A stretch of 64,000 nucleotides of DNA from an uncultured Pelagibacteraceae bacterium (GTDB taxonomy: Bacteria; Pseudomonadota; Alphaproteobacteria; Pelagibacterales; Pelagibacteraceae): positions 1 through 64,000 of the forward strand of contig CACJLN010000006.1 of NCBI GenBank assembly GCA_902594255.1, read 5' to 3'. This document shows positions 9,706 through 19,392 of the stretch, piece by piece. Both the position numbers and the translations under genes were made by a program. How positions within the stretch are numbered: the first letter of the stretch is position 1; every line of letters starts with the position of its first letter. Below the pieces are notes generated by a model that saw nothing but the letters and a program-made list of their open reading frames with translations, searched no databases and was not told the DNA's origin.

Positions 9706-9944
9706 AAATATCAGCAATAATAACATTAAAAAAAGATGTTTTAGATCCTCAAGGAAAAGTAATACACCAAACTTTAGAAGATATGAATTTTAAAAATGTT
9801 AATGAGGTCAGACAAGGAAAATATTTTGAAATTGATGTTAAAGAAAATGATCCAAAAAAAGCTAAAGAGATAGTAGAAGATATGTGCGAAAAGCTTCTAG
9901 CTAATCTTGTCATTGAAAATTATAAAATTATTGAGATACAATAA
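9702..9944 (+). CDS. purS: FGAM synthase subunit PurS
   Basis: The 80-residue protein is the small bridging subunit of the three-part formylglycinamidine ribonucleotide synthase (PurS-PurQ-PurL). The sequence has the expected [12 protein letters not shown] start and a VRQGKYFEI strand. It lies between purC (4-base overlap) and purQ (3-base gap), which is the usual order in bacteria with the short PurL. Confidence 0.95.
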   Translation: MKISAIITLKKDVLDPQGKVIHQTLEDMNFKNVNEVRQGKYFEIDVKENDPKKAKEIVEDMCEKLLANLVIENYKIIEIQ

Positions 9945-9947
9945 TTA

Positions 9948-10631
9948 ATGAAATCATCAGTAATTACCTTTCCTGGTTCAAATTGCGATAGAGACATGGA
10001 TGTTGCTTTAAAAAAGTTTGGTTTTAAGAATAAAATGGTTTGGCATAACGATAATGAACTACCTAAAAGTGATTTAGTTGTTTTACCAGGTGGGTTTTCA
10101 TATGGAGATTATCTACGTTGTGGTAGCGTTGCTTCTAAATCTAAAATTATGCAATCGGTAATTAATTTTGCTAAATCAGGAGGTTTAGTAATGGGTATTT
10201 GCAACGGTTTTCAAATATTAGTGGAAACTGGTCTGGTCCCAGGTGTTTTACTAAGAAATAAATATTTAGAATTTATTTGTAGGAACGTATTTGTAAAAAT
10301 TGACAACAAAGACAATCCTTACTTCAAAAATCTTGAAAAAGATATTTTTGAACTTCACATTGCACACAACGAGGGAAACTATTTTTGTACTGGAGACCAA
10401 TTAAAAGAAATTAAAGATAATAATCAGGTAGCAATCTATTATTGTAATAATGGTGGCAAAATAGAAGAAGAATTTAATCCAAATGGTTCAATTAAAAATA
10501 TTGCTGGAATTTTAAATAAAGAAAAAAATGTATTAGGAATGATGCCTCACCCTGAGCGAATGATTGATAGTTGTTTATCTGGTGAAGATGGTTCCTTATT
10601 TTTTAAAAACCTTCTTAATAATATTAAATAA
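9948..10631 (+). CDS. purQ: FGAM synthase glutaminase subunit PurQ
   Basis: This class I glutamine amidotransferase (227 residues) supplies ammonia to PurL. The catalytic triad can be read: Cys85 in MGICNGFQ, and His200 with Glu202 in MPHPERM. The [11 protein letters not shown] oxyanion segment is also present. Its stop shares a base with the purL ATG at 10631. Confidence 0.97.
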   Translation: MKSSVITFPGSNCDRDMDVALKKFGFKNKMVWHNDNELPKSDLVVLPGGFSYGDYLRCGSVASKSKIMQSVINFAKSGGLVMGICNGFQILVETGLVPGVLLRNKYLEFICRNVFVKIDNKDNPYFKNLEKDIFELHIAHNEGNYFCTGDQLKEIKDNNQVAIYYCNNGGKIEEEFNPNGSIKNIAGILNKEKNVLGMMPHPERMIDSCLSGEDGSLFFKNLLNNIK

Positions 10632-12820
10632 TGCAAGTAAATGAAAAATTAGCTGTAGAACATGGACTTAAAGTTGAAGAATACAAACTTATTTGTGAAT
10701 TACTTAAAAGAACTCCCAATCTTACAGAGCTTGGCATATTTTCAGCCATGTGGAACGAGCATTGCTCGTATAAATCTTCTAGACTTCATTTAAAGAAATT
10801 ACCCACAAAAGGAAAAAAAGTTATTCAGGGACCTGGTGAAAACGCTGGGGTAATTGACATCGAAGATGGGGATGCAATTGTTTTCAAAATTGAAAGTCAT
10901 AATCATCCCTCTTTCATTGAGCCTTATCAGGGAGCAGCAACTGGCGTAGGAGGAATAATGAGAGATGTGTTTACAATGGGAGCAAGACCAATAGCAAACT
11001 TAAACTCTATTCACTTTGGATCTACACAACATAAAAAAACTAAAAATTTATTGAGAGGTGTGGTTCATGGTATTGGCGGGTACGGAAATTGTATGGGTGT
11101 TCCTACTATTGGAGGTCAAACTTGTTTTGATAGATCTTATAATGGAAACATTTTAGTTAATGCGATGACTTTAGGATTAGTTAAAAAAAATAAAATATTT
11201 TATTCTAAGGCGGCAGGGCTTAATAAGCCTGTGATATATGTCGGTTCAAAAACTGGAAGAGATGGAATTCACGGTGCTAGTATGGCATCAGCTAGCTTTG
11301 ATGATAAAATTGAGGAAAAAAAACCTACCGTGCAAGTGGGAGACCCTTTCACAGAAAAACTTTTATTAGAAGCTTGCTTAGAACTAATGGCGGGAGACTC
11401 TATAATAGCTATTCAAGACATGGGGGCTGCTGGATTGACATCATCTAGTATTGAAATGGCGTCTAAGGGTAAATTAGGAATTGAAATTAATTTAGATAAA
11501 GTTCCGTGTAGAGAAACCAAAATGACACCGTATGAAATCATGTTATCTGAAAGCCAGGAAAGAATGCTAATTGTATTAGAAAATGGAAAAGAAAATTTAG
11601 CCAAAAAAATATTTGATAAATGGGGTTTAGATTTTGCAATTATTGGAAAAACTACAAACACAAAAAATATAGAACTATTCTTTAATTCAGAACAAGTGGC
11701 TAAAATACCAATCAATATACTAGTAGAAAATTCCCCAATGTATGATCGAAAATGGAAAAAAACAAAATTACCAAAAAAAAATAAAATTCAAAAAAAAGAC
11801 CTTAAAAATTTAAAAATTTTAGACGTTTTAAAAAAGATGATATCAAATCCAAATGTATGTAGCAAAAAATGGATATGGGAACAATATGATCACACTGTAA
11901 TGGGTGATACAATTCAAAAACCTGGGGGTAATTCTGGTGTTGTTAGGGTTCATGGAACAAACAAAGCCGTAGCCGCAGCTGTAGACTCTTCTGCAGTTTA
12001 TTGTTGGGCTCATCCACTTACTGGTGGAAAACAAATAGTGTGCGAAAGTTGGAGAAACTTAATTTCTGTTGGCGCTAAACCTGTGGCAATTACAAATTGT
12101 CTTAATTTTGGAAGCCCTGAAAAAGAGGAAAATATGGGTGAGTTTGTTGAATGCGTTGAAGGTATTGGCAAGGCTTCAAAATACTTAGCTTTTCCTGTGG
12201 TCTCAGGAAATGTTTCTTTTTACAATCAAACTAAGGAAATTGGAATTAAGCCAACTCCTGTAATAGGTGGAGTGGGATTAATAAAAGATTACACTAAAAT
12301 GATTACGATGAATTTTAAAAGTGAGGGAAATCTGGTTTTGGTCATAGGTAAAACAGAAGGTCATTTAGATCAAAGTTTATTTGCTAGAACAATTTTAGAT
12401 GAAAAAAATGGCCCACCTCCAGAGATAAACTTATTTAATGAAAAAAATAACGGGGAAACTATCTTAAAACTAATTGAGGATAATTATATTAAAAGTGCAC
12501 ATGATGTATCTTTAGGAGGAATTTTAATGGGCGTCTCGAAAATGTGTATTGAAGGAAATGTAGGGATAGAGATAAAAAAACCTGATTCGTTATTAAGTGA
12601 ATTTGAATACTTTTTTAGTGAAGACCAAGGCAGATACATTATAGAAATTTCAAAATCTGATATAAAAAAGGTAACTAGTATTTTAGAAAAAAATGCAGTT
12701 CATTATGATGAAATTGGAACATTAGTTGGAAAATCAGTAAGTTTTAATGAAAAGACAATTGTTCCAGTTGACGAATTAAAGTCATACAATAATAATTGGT
12801 TAAAAGATTATATGAGATAA
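10631..12820 (+). CDS. purL: FGAM synthase large subunit PurL (short form)
   Basis: The 729-residue synthetase converts FGAR to FGAM using ammonia from PurQ. Diagnostic segments include [25 protein letters not shown] and the second-half DVSLGGI. Its length is that of the PurS/PurQ-dependent form, not the 1,300-residue fused enzyme, in agreement with the separate purS and purQ genes. It is followed by bolA after 4 bases. Confidence 0.97.
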   Translation: MQVNEKLAVEHGLKVEEYKLICELLKRTPNLTELGIFSAMWNEHCSYKSSRLHLKKLPTKGKKVIQGPGENAGVIDIEDGDAIVFKIESHNHPSFIEPYQGAATGVGGIMRDVFTMGARPIANLNSIHFGSTQHKKTKNLLRGVVHGIGGYGNCMGVPTIGGQTCFDRSYNGNILVNAMTLGLVKKNKIFYSKAAGLNKPVIYVGSKTGRDGIHGASMASASFDDKIEEKKPTVQVGDPFTEKLLLEACLELMAGDSIIAIQDMGAAGLTSSSIEMASKGKLGIEINLDKVPCRETKMTPYEIMLSESQERMLIVLENGKENLAKKIFDKWGLDFAIIGKTTNTKNIELFFNSEQVAKIPINILVENSPMYDRKWKKTKLPKKNKIQKKDLKNLKILDVLKKMISNPNVCSKKWIWEQYDHTVMGDTIQKPGGNSGVVRVHGTNKAVAAAVDSSAVYCWAHPLTGGKQIVCESWRNLISVGAKPVAITNCLNFGSPEKEENMGEFVECVEGIGKASKYLAFPVVSGNVSFYNQTKEIGIKPTPVIGGVGLIKDYTKMITMNFKSEGNLVLVIGKTEGHLDQSLFARTILDEKNGPPPEINLFNEKNNGETILKLIEDNYIKSAHDVSLGGILMGVSKMCIEGNVGIEIKKPDSLLSEFEYFFSEDQGRYIIEISKSDIKKVTSILEKNAVHYDEIGTLVGKSVSFNEKTIVPVDELKSYNNNWLKDYMR

Positions 12821-12824
12821 TAAA

Positions 12825-13055
12825 ATGGCAATGGATTTAAAAGAAATTGAAAGATTAATAAAAGAAGCATTCTCGGATGCCACTGTTGAAATACAAGATT
12901 TAGCTGGTGATGGTAATCATTATTCAGCAACAGTTACTTCGTCAAAATTTTCTGGTAAAAGTAAAATTGAACAACACAAAATGGTATATAACTCTCTTAA
13001 AGGTAAAATGGGAAATGAGTTGCACGCTTTAGCTCTCAAAACAAAGGAACAATAA
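12825..13055 (+). CDS. bolA: BolA family iron-sulfur regulator/chaperone
   Basis: The 76-residue protein has the BolA KH-like fold: DATVEIQDLAGDGNHYSA followed by the conserved His-bearing KIEQHKMVYNSL helix. BolA proteins pair with monothiol glutaredoxins to bind or transfer [2Fe-2S] clusters, and the next gene (overlapping by one base) is exactly such a glutaredoxin. Start could be the first ATG (12825) or the third codon (12831); neither has a strong Shine-Dalgarno site. The role in iron homeostasis is inferred from the family. Confidence 0.9.
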   Translation: MAMDLKEIERLIKEAFSDATVEIQDLAGDGNHYSATVTSSKFSGKSKIEQHKMVYNSLKGKMGNELHALALKTKEQ

Positions 13056-13387
13056 TGGATGAACAAGTAAAATCTTTAATACAAAATCACATAGACAATA
13101 ATGAGGTTTGTTTGTTCATGAAAGGAACACCCGATGCTCCTCAATGTGGATTTTCGATGGCAGTTGCTAATATACTCAAAATTCTTGAAGTAAATTATAA
13201 AGGTATAAATGTTCTAGAGGATCAAAAAATTAGAGAGGGAATTAAAGTTTTCAGTGATTGGCCGACTATTCCTCAACTATATGTAAAAAAAGAATTTGTT
13301 GGTGGATGTGATATTGTTAAAGAAATGTTTGAAAATGGTGAACTAAAAAAAACTTTCGATGACAAAGATATTAATTACAAAAAATAA
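13055..13387 (+). CDS. grxD: Monothiol glutaredoxin, Grx4 family
   Basis: At 110 residues it is a single-domain CGFS glutaredoxin (Cys31 in PQCGFS), with the family segments LFMKGTPDAP, FSDWPTIPQLY and FVGGCDIV. These proteins carry [2Fe-2S] clusters between two subunits with glutathione and deliver them to targets. Overlap with bolA gives the BolA-Grx4 pair found in many proteobacteria. It is convergent with rpsD, with only 2 bases between the stops. Confidence 0.95.
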   Translation: MDEQVKSLIQNHIDNNEVCLFMKGTPDAPQCGFSMAVANILKILEVNYKGINVLEDQKIREGIKVFSDWPTIPQLYVKKEFVGGCDIVKEMFENGELKKTFDDKDINYKK

Positions 13388-13389
13388 TT

Positions 13390-14007
13390 TTATCTAGAGT
13401 AATACTCAATTACTAAATTTGGCTCCATGACAATTGGATAAGGAACCTCTTCAAACTTAGGAACTCTTACAAATTTAAGTTTTTTATTTTTTTCATCCAT
13501 TTGAATATACTCTGGGATTTCTCTTTCTTTATTTGCCATAGCTATATCTATAATAGCTAGCTGTTTTGATTTGTCCTTAATCTCAATTGAGTCTTCCTCT
13601 TTTACTAAGTAACTAGAAATGTTTACTCTCTTACCATTGACCTTAACATGTCCGTGATTAATTAGTTGTCTCGCAGAAAAAATAGTAGTTGCAAATTTTG
13701 CTCTATAAATAATTGCATCTAATCTTCTTTCTAATAAACCTATTAAATTTTCACCAGTATCACCTCTTTGCATGCTTGCTTTTTTATAAATATTTCTAAA
13801 TTGTCTCTCGTTAATATTTCCATAATACGCTTTAAGTTTTTGTTTAGCTTGTAATTGAATTCCATAATCTGAGGGCTTAGAAGTTTTTGTTTGACCATGT
13901 TGACCTGGGCCATATGCTCTTGTGTTAAATGGACTTTTGGGTCTTCCCCATAAGTTAACTTTTAATCTTCTATCAATTTTATGTTTAGAGTTTAATCTTT
14001 TTGTCAT
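13390..14007 (-). CDS. rpsD: 30S ribosomal protein S4
   Basis: S4 (205 residues) binds 16S rRNA early in 30S assembly. The N-terminal part shows the [19 protein letters not shown] segment, and the S4 RNA-binding domain follows ([32 protein letters not shown]). It stands apart from other ribosomal genes, after the SPOUT methyltransferase gene (40-base gap). No leader hairpin was obvious in that gap. Confidence 0.97.
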   Translation of the reverse strand: MTKRLNSKHKIDRRLKVNLWGRPKSPFNTRAYGPGQHGQTKTSKPSDYGIQLQAKQKLKAYYGNINERQFRNIYKKASMQRGDTGENLIGLLERRLDAIIYRAKFATTIFSARQLINHGHVKVNGKRVNISSYLVKEEDSIEIKDKSKQLAIIDIAMANKEREIPEYIQMDEKNKKLKFVRVPKFEEVPYPIVMEPNLVIEYYSR

Positions 14008-14047
14008 TTAGTAAAAGGTTTTATAAACTTACTCATTATTTTGTCAA

Positions 14048-14761
14048 TCAGCGTTTTTTACCAAGACTTGCAAATACACTTGATAAAATACGAGTTTCTT
14101 TATCTGAAAGTTCCATTCTATAAAAAATATTTCTTAAATTCTCAAGCATTACAGGTTTTTTTTCTTTTGGTTTAAAAAAGTTTATTTCGTTGAGATTATT
14201 TAGACATAAATTAATCATAGATTGAATTTCTTTTTTTTTGGCTTTCTTTACCTTTTTGGATTTTTTAAACTGGTTTGATTTAGAGCTTAAAAAACTTGAT
14301 ATAAATTGTGCAATGATAATAAGGCTGTGAGATAAATTCAAAGATTTAAAATTAATATTTGTTGGAATTTGTAAAGTGTAATTTGCATAACTAACTTCTT
14401 TATTTGATAAACCTGATGCCTCTGAGCCAAATAAAAATCCAATTTTTTTTCTAAAATCTATTTTTTTTAAACCCTCAAGATTAATATGTTTCACATTTTT
14501 ATTTCTAAATCTTGCAGATGTAGCAATCAATATATCGATATTTCCTAAGGAACTTTCTAAATTATTAAACACTTTACTTTTTTTTATAATATCTTTCGCC
14601 CCAACGGATGTCGCTAATATCTTATCATTAGGAAAAATAGGTTTTGGATCAATCAGATAGAGTTTTTGAAAATTAAAATTCTTTAATGCTCTTGCGCAAG
14701 CACCAATATTTTCTGAAAGCTGTGGTTTGTGTAAAATAAATGTAACTTTATTTTTGTTCAT
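14048..14761 (-). CDS. SPOUT RNA 2'-O-methyltransferase, TrmJ/LasT-like
   Basis: The 237-residue protein begins with the HKPQLSENIGACARALKNF segment of the TrmH family, and has the knotted SAM site FLFGSEASGLSNKE followed by IPTNINFKSLNLSHS. The order and spacing match TrmJ, which methylates position 32 of tRNA, but other RNA targets are possible. The C-terminal extension is Lys-rich. The start codon directly abuts the stop of the DUF1989 gene. Confidence 0.8.
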   Translation of the reverse strand: MNKNKVTFILHKPQLSENIGACARALKNFNFQKLYLIDPKPIFPNDKILATSVGAKDIIKKSKVFNNLESSLGNIDILIATSARFRNKNVKHINLEGLKKIDFRKKIGFLFGSEASGLSNKEVSYANYTLQIPTNINFKSLNLSHSLIIIAQFISSFLSSKSNQFKKSKKVKKAKKKEIQSMINLCLNNLNEINFFKPKEKKPVMLENLRNIFYRMELSDKETRILSSVFASLGKKR

Positions 14762-15622
14762 TTATTTGATGCCGTGATTTCTATTATAATTAGACAATTT
14801 AGATGGATTAATTCCTTGTAGAAATTTTTGGTCAACATCCCATATAGAAACCTTTAACGGATAACACTTTGAAACATCAGATGAATGTTCTGATCCACAG
14901 TCTCCGCCTGGGCAAGCAGATAAAGCTCCTAATAAATCTGTGTCTGCAAAAAATTCTAAATAGTCGCCAGGTCTTACTGGGCTAGATTTCATAAAATATT
15001 GTTTAGTGTCATTGGTAAAACCAGTAAGCATAAATACATTTAAGACATCGTGTACAATTTTTTCTGCATCATCTAATTTGACATTTTTCTCCTTAACTAA
15101 AGCTCTAGTTAAGTTCGAATGACAACAATAATGGTAATCGTTATTCGATGTTAGCTTATACGTATAAGGATCACATCTAGTACCAATGACATCATGAACC
15201 GAGCCCCCATCTTTATCATAACCATACCAATCTAATGTATCCCACGTAATTGTAGCCAATGATCTTAAATATGGAAAACTGCTGAACATTTTATCTCCAA
15301 CTGAAATATGTGTTCCATATAGAGCTCTAGTTTTTCCTGAATAAAACTTTTCATTTAAATTATCGGCTTGAAATAAGTTTAAATCTCCAACTTGTGGTCC
15401 TTCAACACTTTCAATTCTAAAAAAATTACCTGATTTGACATTAAAAGTTTTAGCATCTCTAGGAGGGACTATAACTTCATCGATTTGTTTAATATGTTTT
15501 CTCGCTTCATGTAATATTTCAAGATTATTATTTATATTATCGTTTGGGTAACAAACTACAGGATCTGCTCCTACCCTGCTTTTGATATCAGTAGGTTTCT
15601 TAGAAAACTTCTTAATTTTCAT
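14762..15622 (-). CDS. DUF1989 (urea-carboxylase-associated) family protein
   Basis: The 286-residue protein has the family core: a GNFFRIESVEGPQVGDLNLF strand pair, SGKTRALYGTHISVGDKMFSSFP, and the Cys/His-rich HYCCHSNLTRAL and CPGGDCGSEHSSD segments that may bind metal. In other bacteria two DUF1989 proteins form carboxyguanidine deiminase beside a urea or guanidine carboxylase. Here there is a single copy, with no carboxylase in view, placed between citramalate synthase and a tRNA methyltransferase. The substrate is therefore unknown; a metal-dependent deiminase or hydrolase is the best guess. Confidence 0.75.
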   Translation of the reverse strand: MKIKKFSKKPTDIKSRVGADPVVCYPNDNINNNLEILHEARKHIKQIDEVIVPPRDAKTFNVKSGNFFRIESVEGPQVGDLNLFQADNLNEKFYSGKTRALYGTHISVGDKMFSSFPYLRSLATITWDTLDWYGYDKDGGSVHDVIGTRCDPYTYKLTSNNDYHYCCHSNLTRALVKEKNVKLDDAEKIVHDVLNVFMLTGFTNDTKQYFMKSSPVRPGDYLEFFADTDLLGALSACPGGDCGSEHSSDVSKCYPLKVSIWDVDQKFLQGINPSKLSNYNRNHGIK

Positions 15623-17224
15623 TTATTTACTTGCAGGAGCTTTGTCCTTAAATAATTTGAAATCTAAACTATCGATAAGAGCTTTAAATGATGCATCAAT
15701 TATGTTTGGAGAAACGCCAATAGTAAACCAATTTTTTCCTTGAGAGTCTGTGCTTTCAATCGATACTCTTGTGGTGGCTTCAGTTCCTGTGTTTAAAATT
15801 CTTACCTTATAGTCAACTAGTTTTAAATCTTTTAAATATTCAGAGTATTTTTCTAACTTAGTAACATTTTTTCTTATAGCGTTGTCTAAAGCATGAACGG
15901 GTCCATTACCCTCACCTTCGCAGACTATTTGTTCACCATCAACTTCTAATTTTGCTTTTGCTCTAGAAACTATTTTATCTTGATCGTTTTTTGAAACTGA
16001 AACGTCGTATTCTTTTATTGAAATATATCTTGGAATTTCTCCCATTACTCTTCTAGCCAGTAACTCAAAAGATGCATCGGCTCCATCATAACTATAACCA
16101 ATGAATTCTCTATCTTTAACTTCTTCTAATAGTTTTTTAACTTTAGGATCATTTTCCTTAATATCAATTCCAATTGTTTTCAATCTAGACAGGATATTTG
16201 ATTTACCTGACTGGTCTGAAACAACTATATTTCTGTTATTACCAACTTCTTCAGGATTTATGTGCTCATAAGTTTTAGGATCTTTTTGAACAGCAGATAC
16301 ATGTAAACCGCCTTTATGTGAAAACGCTGCAGCACCAACATATGGTAAATGTTTATTTGGTTTTCTATTAAGTATCTCATCAAGCAACCTTGAACATTGT
16401 GTAATATGTTTGATATTTTTTTCTTTAATACTTATTTCAAATTTATCTGATAACTCTTTCTTAAGATGAAAAGTTGGAATAATTGACATTAAATTAGCAT
16501 TACCGCATCTTTCACCTAAGCCATTTATAGTGCCTTGAATTTGTCTCGCTCCAGATAAAACAGCTGCTATTGAGTTTGCAACAGCGTTACCAGTATCATT
16601 ATGTGCATGAATACCTAAATTTTCACCAGGTATGTGTTCAGAAACTTCTTTTACTATCTTAGTTACTTCATGAGGAAGTGTGCCGCCATTAGTATCACAT
16701 AGAACTATCCATTTCGCTCCGTTATCATAAGCAGCTTTGATACAAGTTAAAGCATATTCGGGGTTTGCCTTGTAGCCATCAAAGAAATGTTCTGCATCAA
16801 ACATGAACTCTTTATTGTTTTTTACAAAATGCTTTGTTGTTTCTTTAATGTTTTCTAAATTTTCCTCTTTAGATATTCCTAATGCAACATCGACATGAAA
16901 ATCCCAAGACTTTCCAACTAAACAAACAGATTTAGTATTAGAATTTAAAATTGCTGACAAACCTGGATCATTTTCAGCACTTCGTCCCGCTTTTTTTGTC
17001 ATTCCAAAAGCGGTAAAGGTAGAGTTCTTTAAATCTAAACCTTTCTGAAAAAATTCCGTATCAGACGGATTAGCACCTGGCCAACCTCCTTCAATGTAAT
17101 CTACACCAAGATCATCTAGAGCATGCGCAATTTTTGCTTTTTCATCAATTGAAAAATGCACACCTTGAGTTTGTGCTCCATCTCTTAATGTTGTATCAAA
17201 TATATATAATCTTTCCTTGCTCAT
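15623..17224 (-). CDS. cimA: (R)-citramalate synthase
   Basis: The 533-residue enzyme belongs to the isopropylmalate/citramalate synthase family (DRE-TIM). The N-terminus reads FDTTLRDGAQTQGVHF, the metal-binding His pair is in IHAHNDTGNAVAN, and a C-terminal LeuA-type regulatory domain closes the chain. The GWPGANPSD and GAAAFSHKGGLHVSA segments favour CimA over LeuA. It would condense pyruvate with acetyl-CoA for isoleucine synthesis without threonine. It overlaps cysS by 4 bases (ATGA). Confidence 0.88.
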   Translation of the reverse strand: MSKERLYIFDTTLRDGAQTQGVHFSIDEKAKIAHALDDLGVDYIEGGWPGANPSDTEFFQKGLDLKNSTFTAFGMTKKAGRSAENDPGLSAILNSNTKSVCLVGKSWDFHVDVALGISKEENLENIKETTKHFVKNNKEFMFDAEHFFDGYKANPEYALTCIKAAYDNGAKWIVLCDTNGGTLPHEVTKIVKEVSEHIPGENLGIHAHNDTGNAVANSIAAVLSGARQIQGTINGLGERCGNANLMSIIPTFHLKKELSDKFEISIKEKNIKHITQCSRLLDEILNRKPNKHLPYVGAAAFSHKGGLHVSAVQKDPKTYEHINPEEVGNNRNIVVSDQSGKSNILSRLKTIGIDIKENDPKVKKLLEEVKDREFIGYSYDGADASFELLARRVMGEIPRYISIKEYDVSVSKNDQDKIVSRAKAKLEVDGEQIVCEGEGNGPVHALDNAIRKNVTKLEKYSEYLKDLKLVDYKVRILNTGTEATTRVSIESTDSQGKNWFTIGVSPNIIDASFKALIDSLDFKLFKDKAPASK

Positions 17225-18564
17225 TTAAATTTCCACAGTGTTTTATCATCTTTGTCCTCTATTAAAACACCTTTATCTAAAAGATTATTTCTAATTTCAT
17301 CTGCTTCTTTATAATTTTTGTTCTCTCTTGCCTTATTTCTTAAATCAATCATCTTTTTTATTTCCTCCTCACTGATAGAGGCTTTGTTCCTTTTGAAACT
17401 ATCCCATTGTTTGCTGTCCTCATTAAATAGTCCAATAAATTTACAAGCGGATATAAAAATATCTTGATCTTGTCCCTTACTAGCTTTTTCATAAAGTTGA
17501 TGTAAATTAGCTATATAACCTGGAGTGTTAAGATCTTCATATAAAGGTTTCAAAATCGCGTCTGGAACATTTACATTCTTAATTTCTGGTGAATATATGC
17601 GATACCATTTATCTAAAGTGTTTTGACAATTATTAATTAGTTTTTCACTCCAATCTAAGGGTTGTTTATAGTGAGCGCTCATAAGCGCTAGCCTAACAAC
17701 CTGGCCACTTATTTTTTTTTTAAAATCTTTTATTTTTAAAATATTCCCTTGGGATTTTGACATCTTTTCATTGGACATAGTTATAAAAGCATTATGGACC
17801 CAATAATTTGCAAAAACTTTTGTATCATTAGCGCATCTTGATTGCGCTATTTCATTTTCATGATGGGGAAAAATTAAATCAATTCCACCTCCATGTATAT
17901 CAAACTCATTACCTAAAAATTTTTTAGACATTGCAGAACATTCCAAATGCCAACCTGGTCTACCTTTTCCCCAGGGAGAGTCCCATGAGGGTTCATTGTC
18001 ATTCGACGGTTTCCACAATACAAAGTCCTCTGAGTTCTTTTTATTTTCACTTACTTCTACTCTTGAACCAGCAATTAATTCCTCCAAATTTTTATTAGAT
18101 AGTTTTCCATAATCAGAAAATTTTTTTACTTCAAAGTAAACATGACTTTTATTTTCATAAGCATAACCTTTTTTCATTAAATCATTTATCATCTCAATCA
18201 TTAGACTAATATGTTCTGTGGCTTTTGGTTGATGTGTTGGATTTTCGCAATTTAAAAATTTACAATCATCCAAAAAACTTTTAGTAACATTTTCTGTTAA
18301 TTCTTTAGTTGAAATTTTTTTTTCTTCTGATGATTTAATTATTTTATCATCTATATCAGTTATATTTCTTACATAAGTGACTGACACAAATTTTTTTTTG
18401 AGAAGCTTAAATAAGATATCAAATATTATTAATGGTCTAGCATTTCCAATATGAGGATCATCATAAACAGTTGGTCCACAAACATACATTCCTATATTTT
18501 TATTATTTTTTGGAATGAACTTTTCTTTTTTATTAGTTAAATTATTTGTTAAATAAATATCCAT
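17221..18564 (-). CDS. cysS: Cysteinyl-tRNA synthetase
   Basis: This class I synthetase (447 residues) has HIGNARP as its HIGH motif and KMSKSQGN as its KMSKS motif. The zinc-ligand Cys/His residues are in YVCGPT, LECSAMS and HHENEIAQS. Length is slightly short of the 460 typical for the family because of a compact C-terminal helical domain. It is followed directly by cimA. Confidence 0.97.
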   Translation of the reverse strand: MDIYLTNNLTNKKEKFIPKNNKNIGMYVCGPTVYDDPHIGNARPLIIFDILFKLLKKKFVSVTYVRNITDIDDKIIKSSEEKKISTKELTENVTKSFLDDCKFLNCENPTHQPKATEHISLMIEMINDLMKKGYAYENKSHVYFEVKKFSDYGKLSNKNLEELIAGSRVEVSENKKNSEDFVLWKPSNDNEPSWDSPWGKGRPGWHLECSAMSKKFLGNEFDIHGGGIDLIFPHHENEIAQSRCANDTKVFANYWVHNAFITMSNEKMSKSQGNILKIKDFKKKISGQVVRLALMSAHYKQPLDWSEKLINNCQNTLDKWYRIYSPEIKNVNVPDAILKPLYEDLNTPGYIANLHQLYEKASKGQDQDIFISACKFIGLFNEDSKQWDSFKRNKASISEEEIKKMIDLRNKARENKNYKEADEIRNNLLDKGVLIEDKDDKTLWKFK

Positions 18565-18615
18565 TTTAATAGATTAAGAAATATACCTTATTTAATGATT
18601 TGTTAATCTAATTGA

Positions 18616-19353
18616 TTAACTTGGAATTTTGCATACTGGAATAGGGTCCATTTTATGCAAATTTTGTTTTCGAATTTTTTCGTACTCAGTTCTGTGAGGT
18701 GAGTCGGGATTAATCATTGCATCTTCTAATTCATTATAAGTGAAACCAAGCTGGCCTTCATCAGTTCTACCATCATCCCAAAGACCATCCGTTGGAGGAG
18801 CATCAATTATTTCTTTTGCTATTCCTAATTCTTTACCTAATTCCCAAACCTCTGTTTTATTACAGTCTGCTATAGGTGAGATATCTACACCTCCATCTCC
18901 ATACTTTGTGTAAAAACCTACCCCGAAATCCTCAACTTTATTACCAGTTCCGACAACTATTCCTCTGTTAGCAGATGCTACTTGATAAAGAGTTGTCATT
19001 CTTAGTCTAGCTCTTGAATTGGCATAACCGTGCTCATTATCAAACTTATTCAATGTTGATGAGAAAGTTTCAAACAATTTATCCAAACTTATAGTATGAG
19101 CTTCTACATTTTTAAATTTTTTAACTAACCAATTTTGATGCATTAGACTTAAATTGTGTTGATTTTCTTTTTGTTTAATAGGCATAGTTAAAACAATTGT
19201 TTTTAAACCAGTCATTGCACTTAAGGTACTGGACACAGATGAGTCAATTCCACCAGAAATTCCCACAACCAAGGACTGTGCTTTTGTCGGCATTCGATCA
19301 ACATAGTCTTTGATCCAATTTGAGATAAATTTTACTTTTTCGGAAGCATTCAT
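18616..19353 (-). CDS. nadE: Ammonia-dependent NAD synthetase
   Basis: The 245-residue enzyme amidates nicotinate adenine dinucleotide to NAD. The PP-loop SGGIDSSVS is at the N-terminus, with GTGNKVEDFGVGFYTKYGDG and the DISPIADCNKTEVW segment that follows. There is no glutaminase domain, so free ammonia is the expected nitrogen source. The gene lies alone between cysS and the DAHP synthase with gaps of about 40-50 bases. Confidence 0.93.
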   Translation of the reverse strand: MNASEKVKFISNWIKDYVDRMPTKAQSLVVGISGGIDSSVSSTLSAMTGLKTIVLTMPIKQKENQHNLSLMHQNWLVKKFKNVEAHTISLDKLFETFSSTLNKFDNEHGYANSRARLRMTTLYQVASANRGIVVGTGNKVEDFGVGFYTKYGDGGVDISPIADCNKTEVWELGKELGIAKEIIDAPPTDGLWDDGRTDEGQLGFTYNELEDAMINPDSPHRTEYEKIRKQNLHKMDPIPVCKIPS

Positions 19354-19392
19354 TAGATTATAATTAATAATTATTTCTATTTAAGCAATGGA

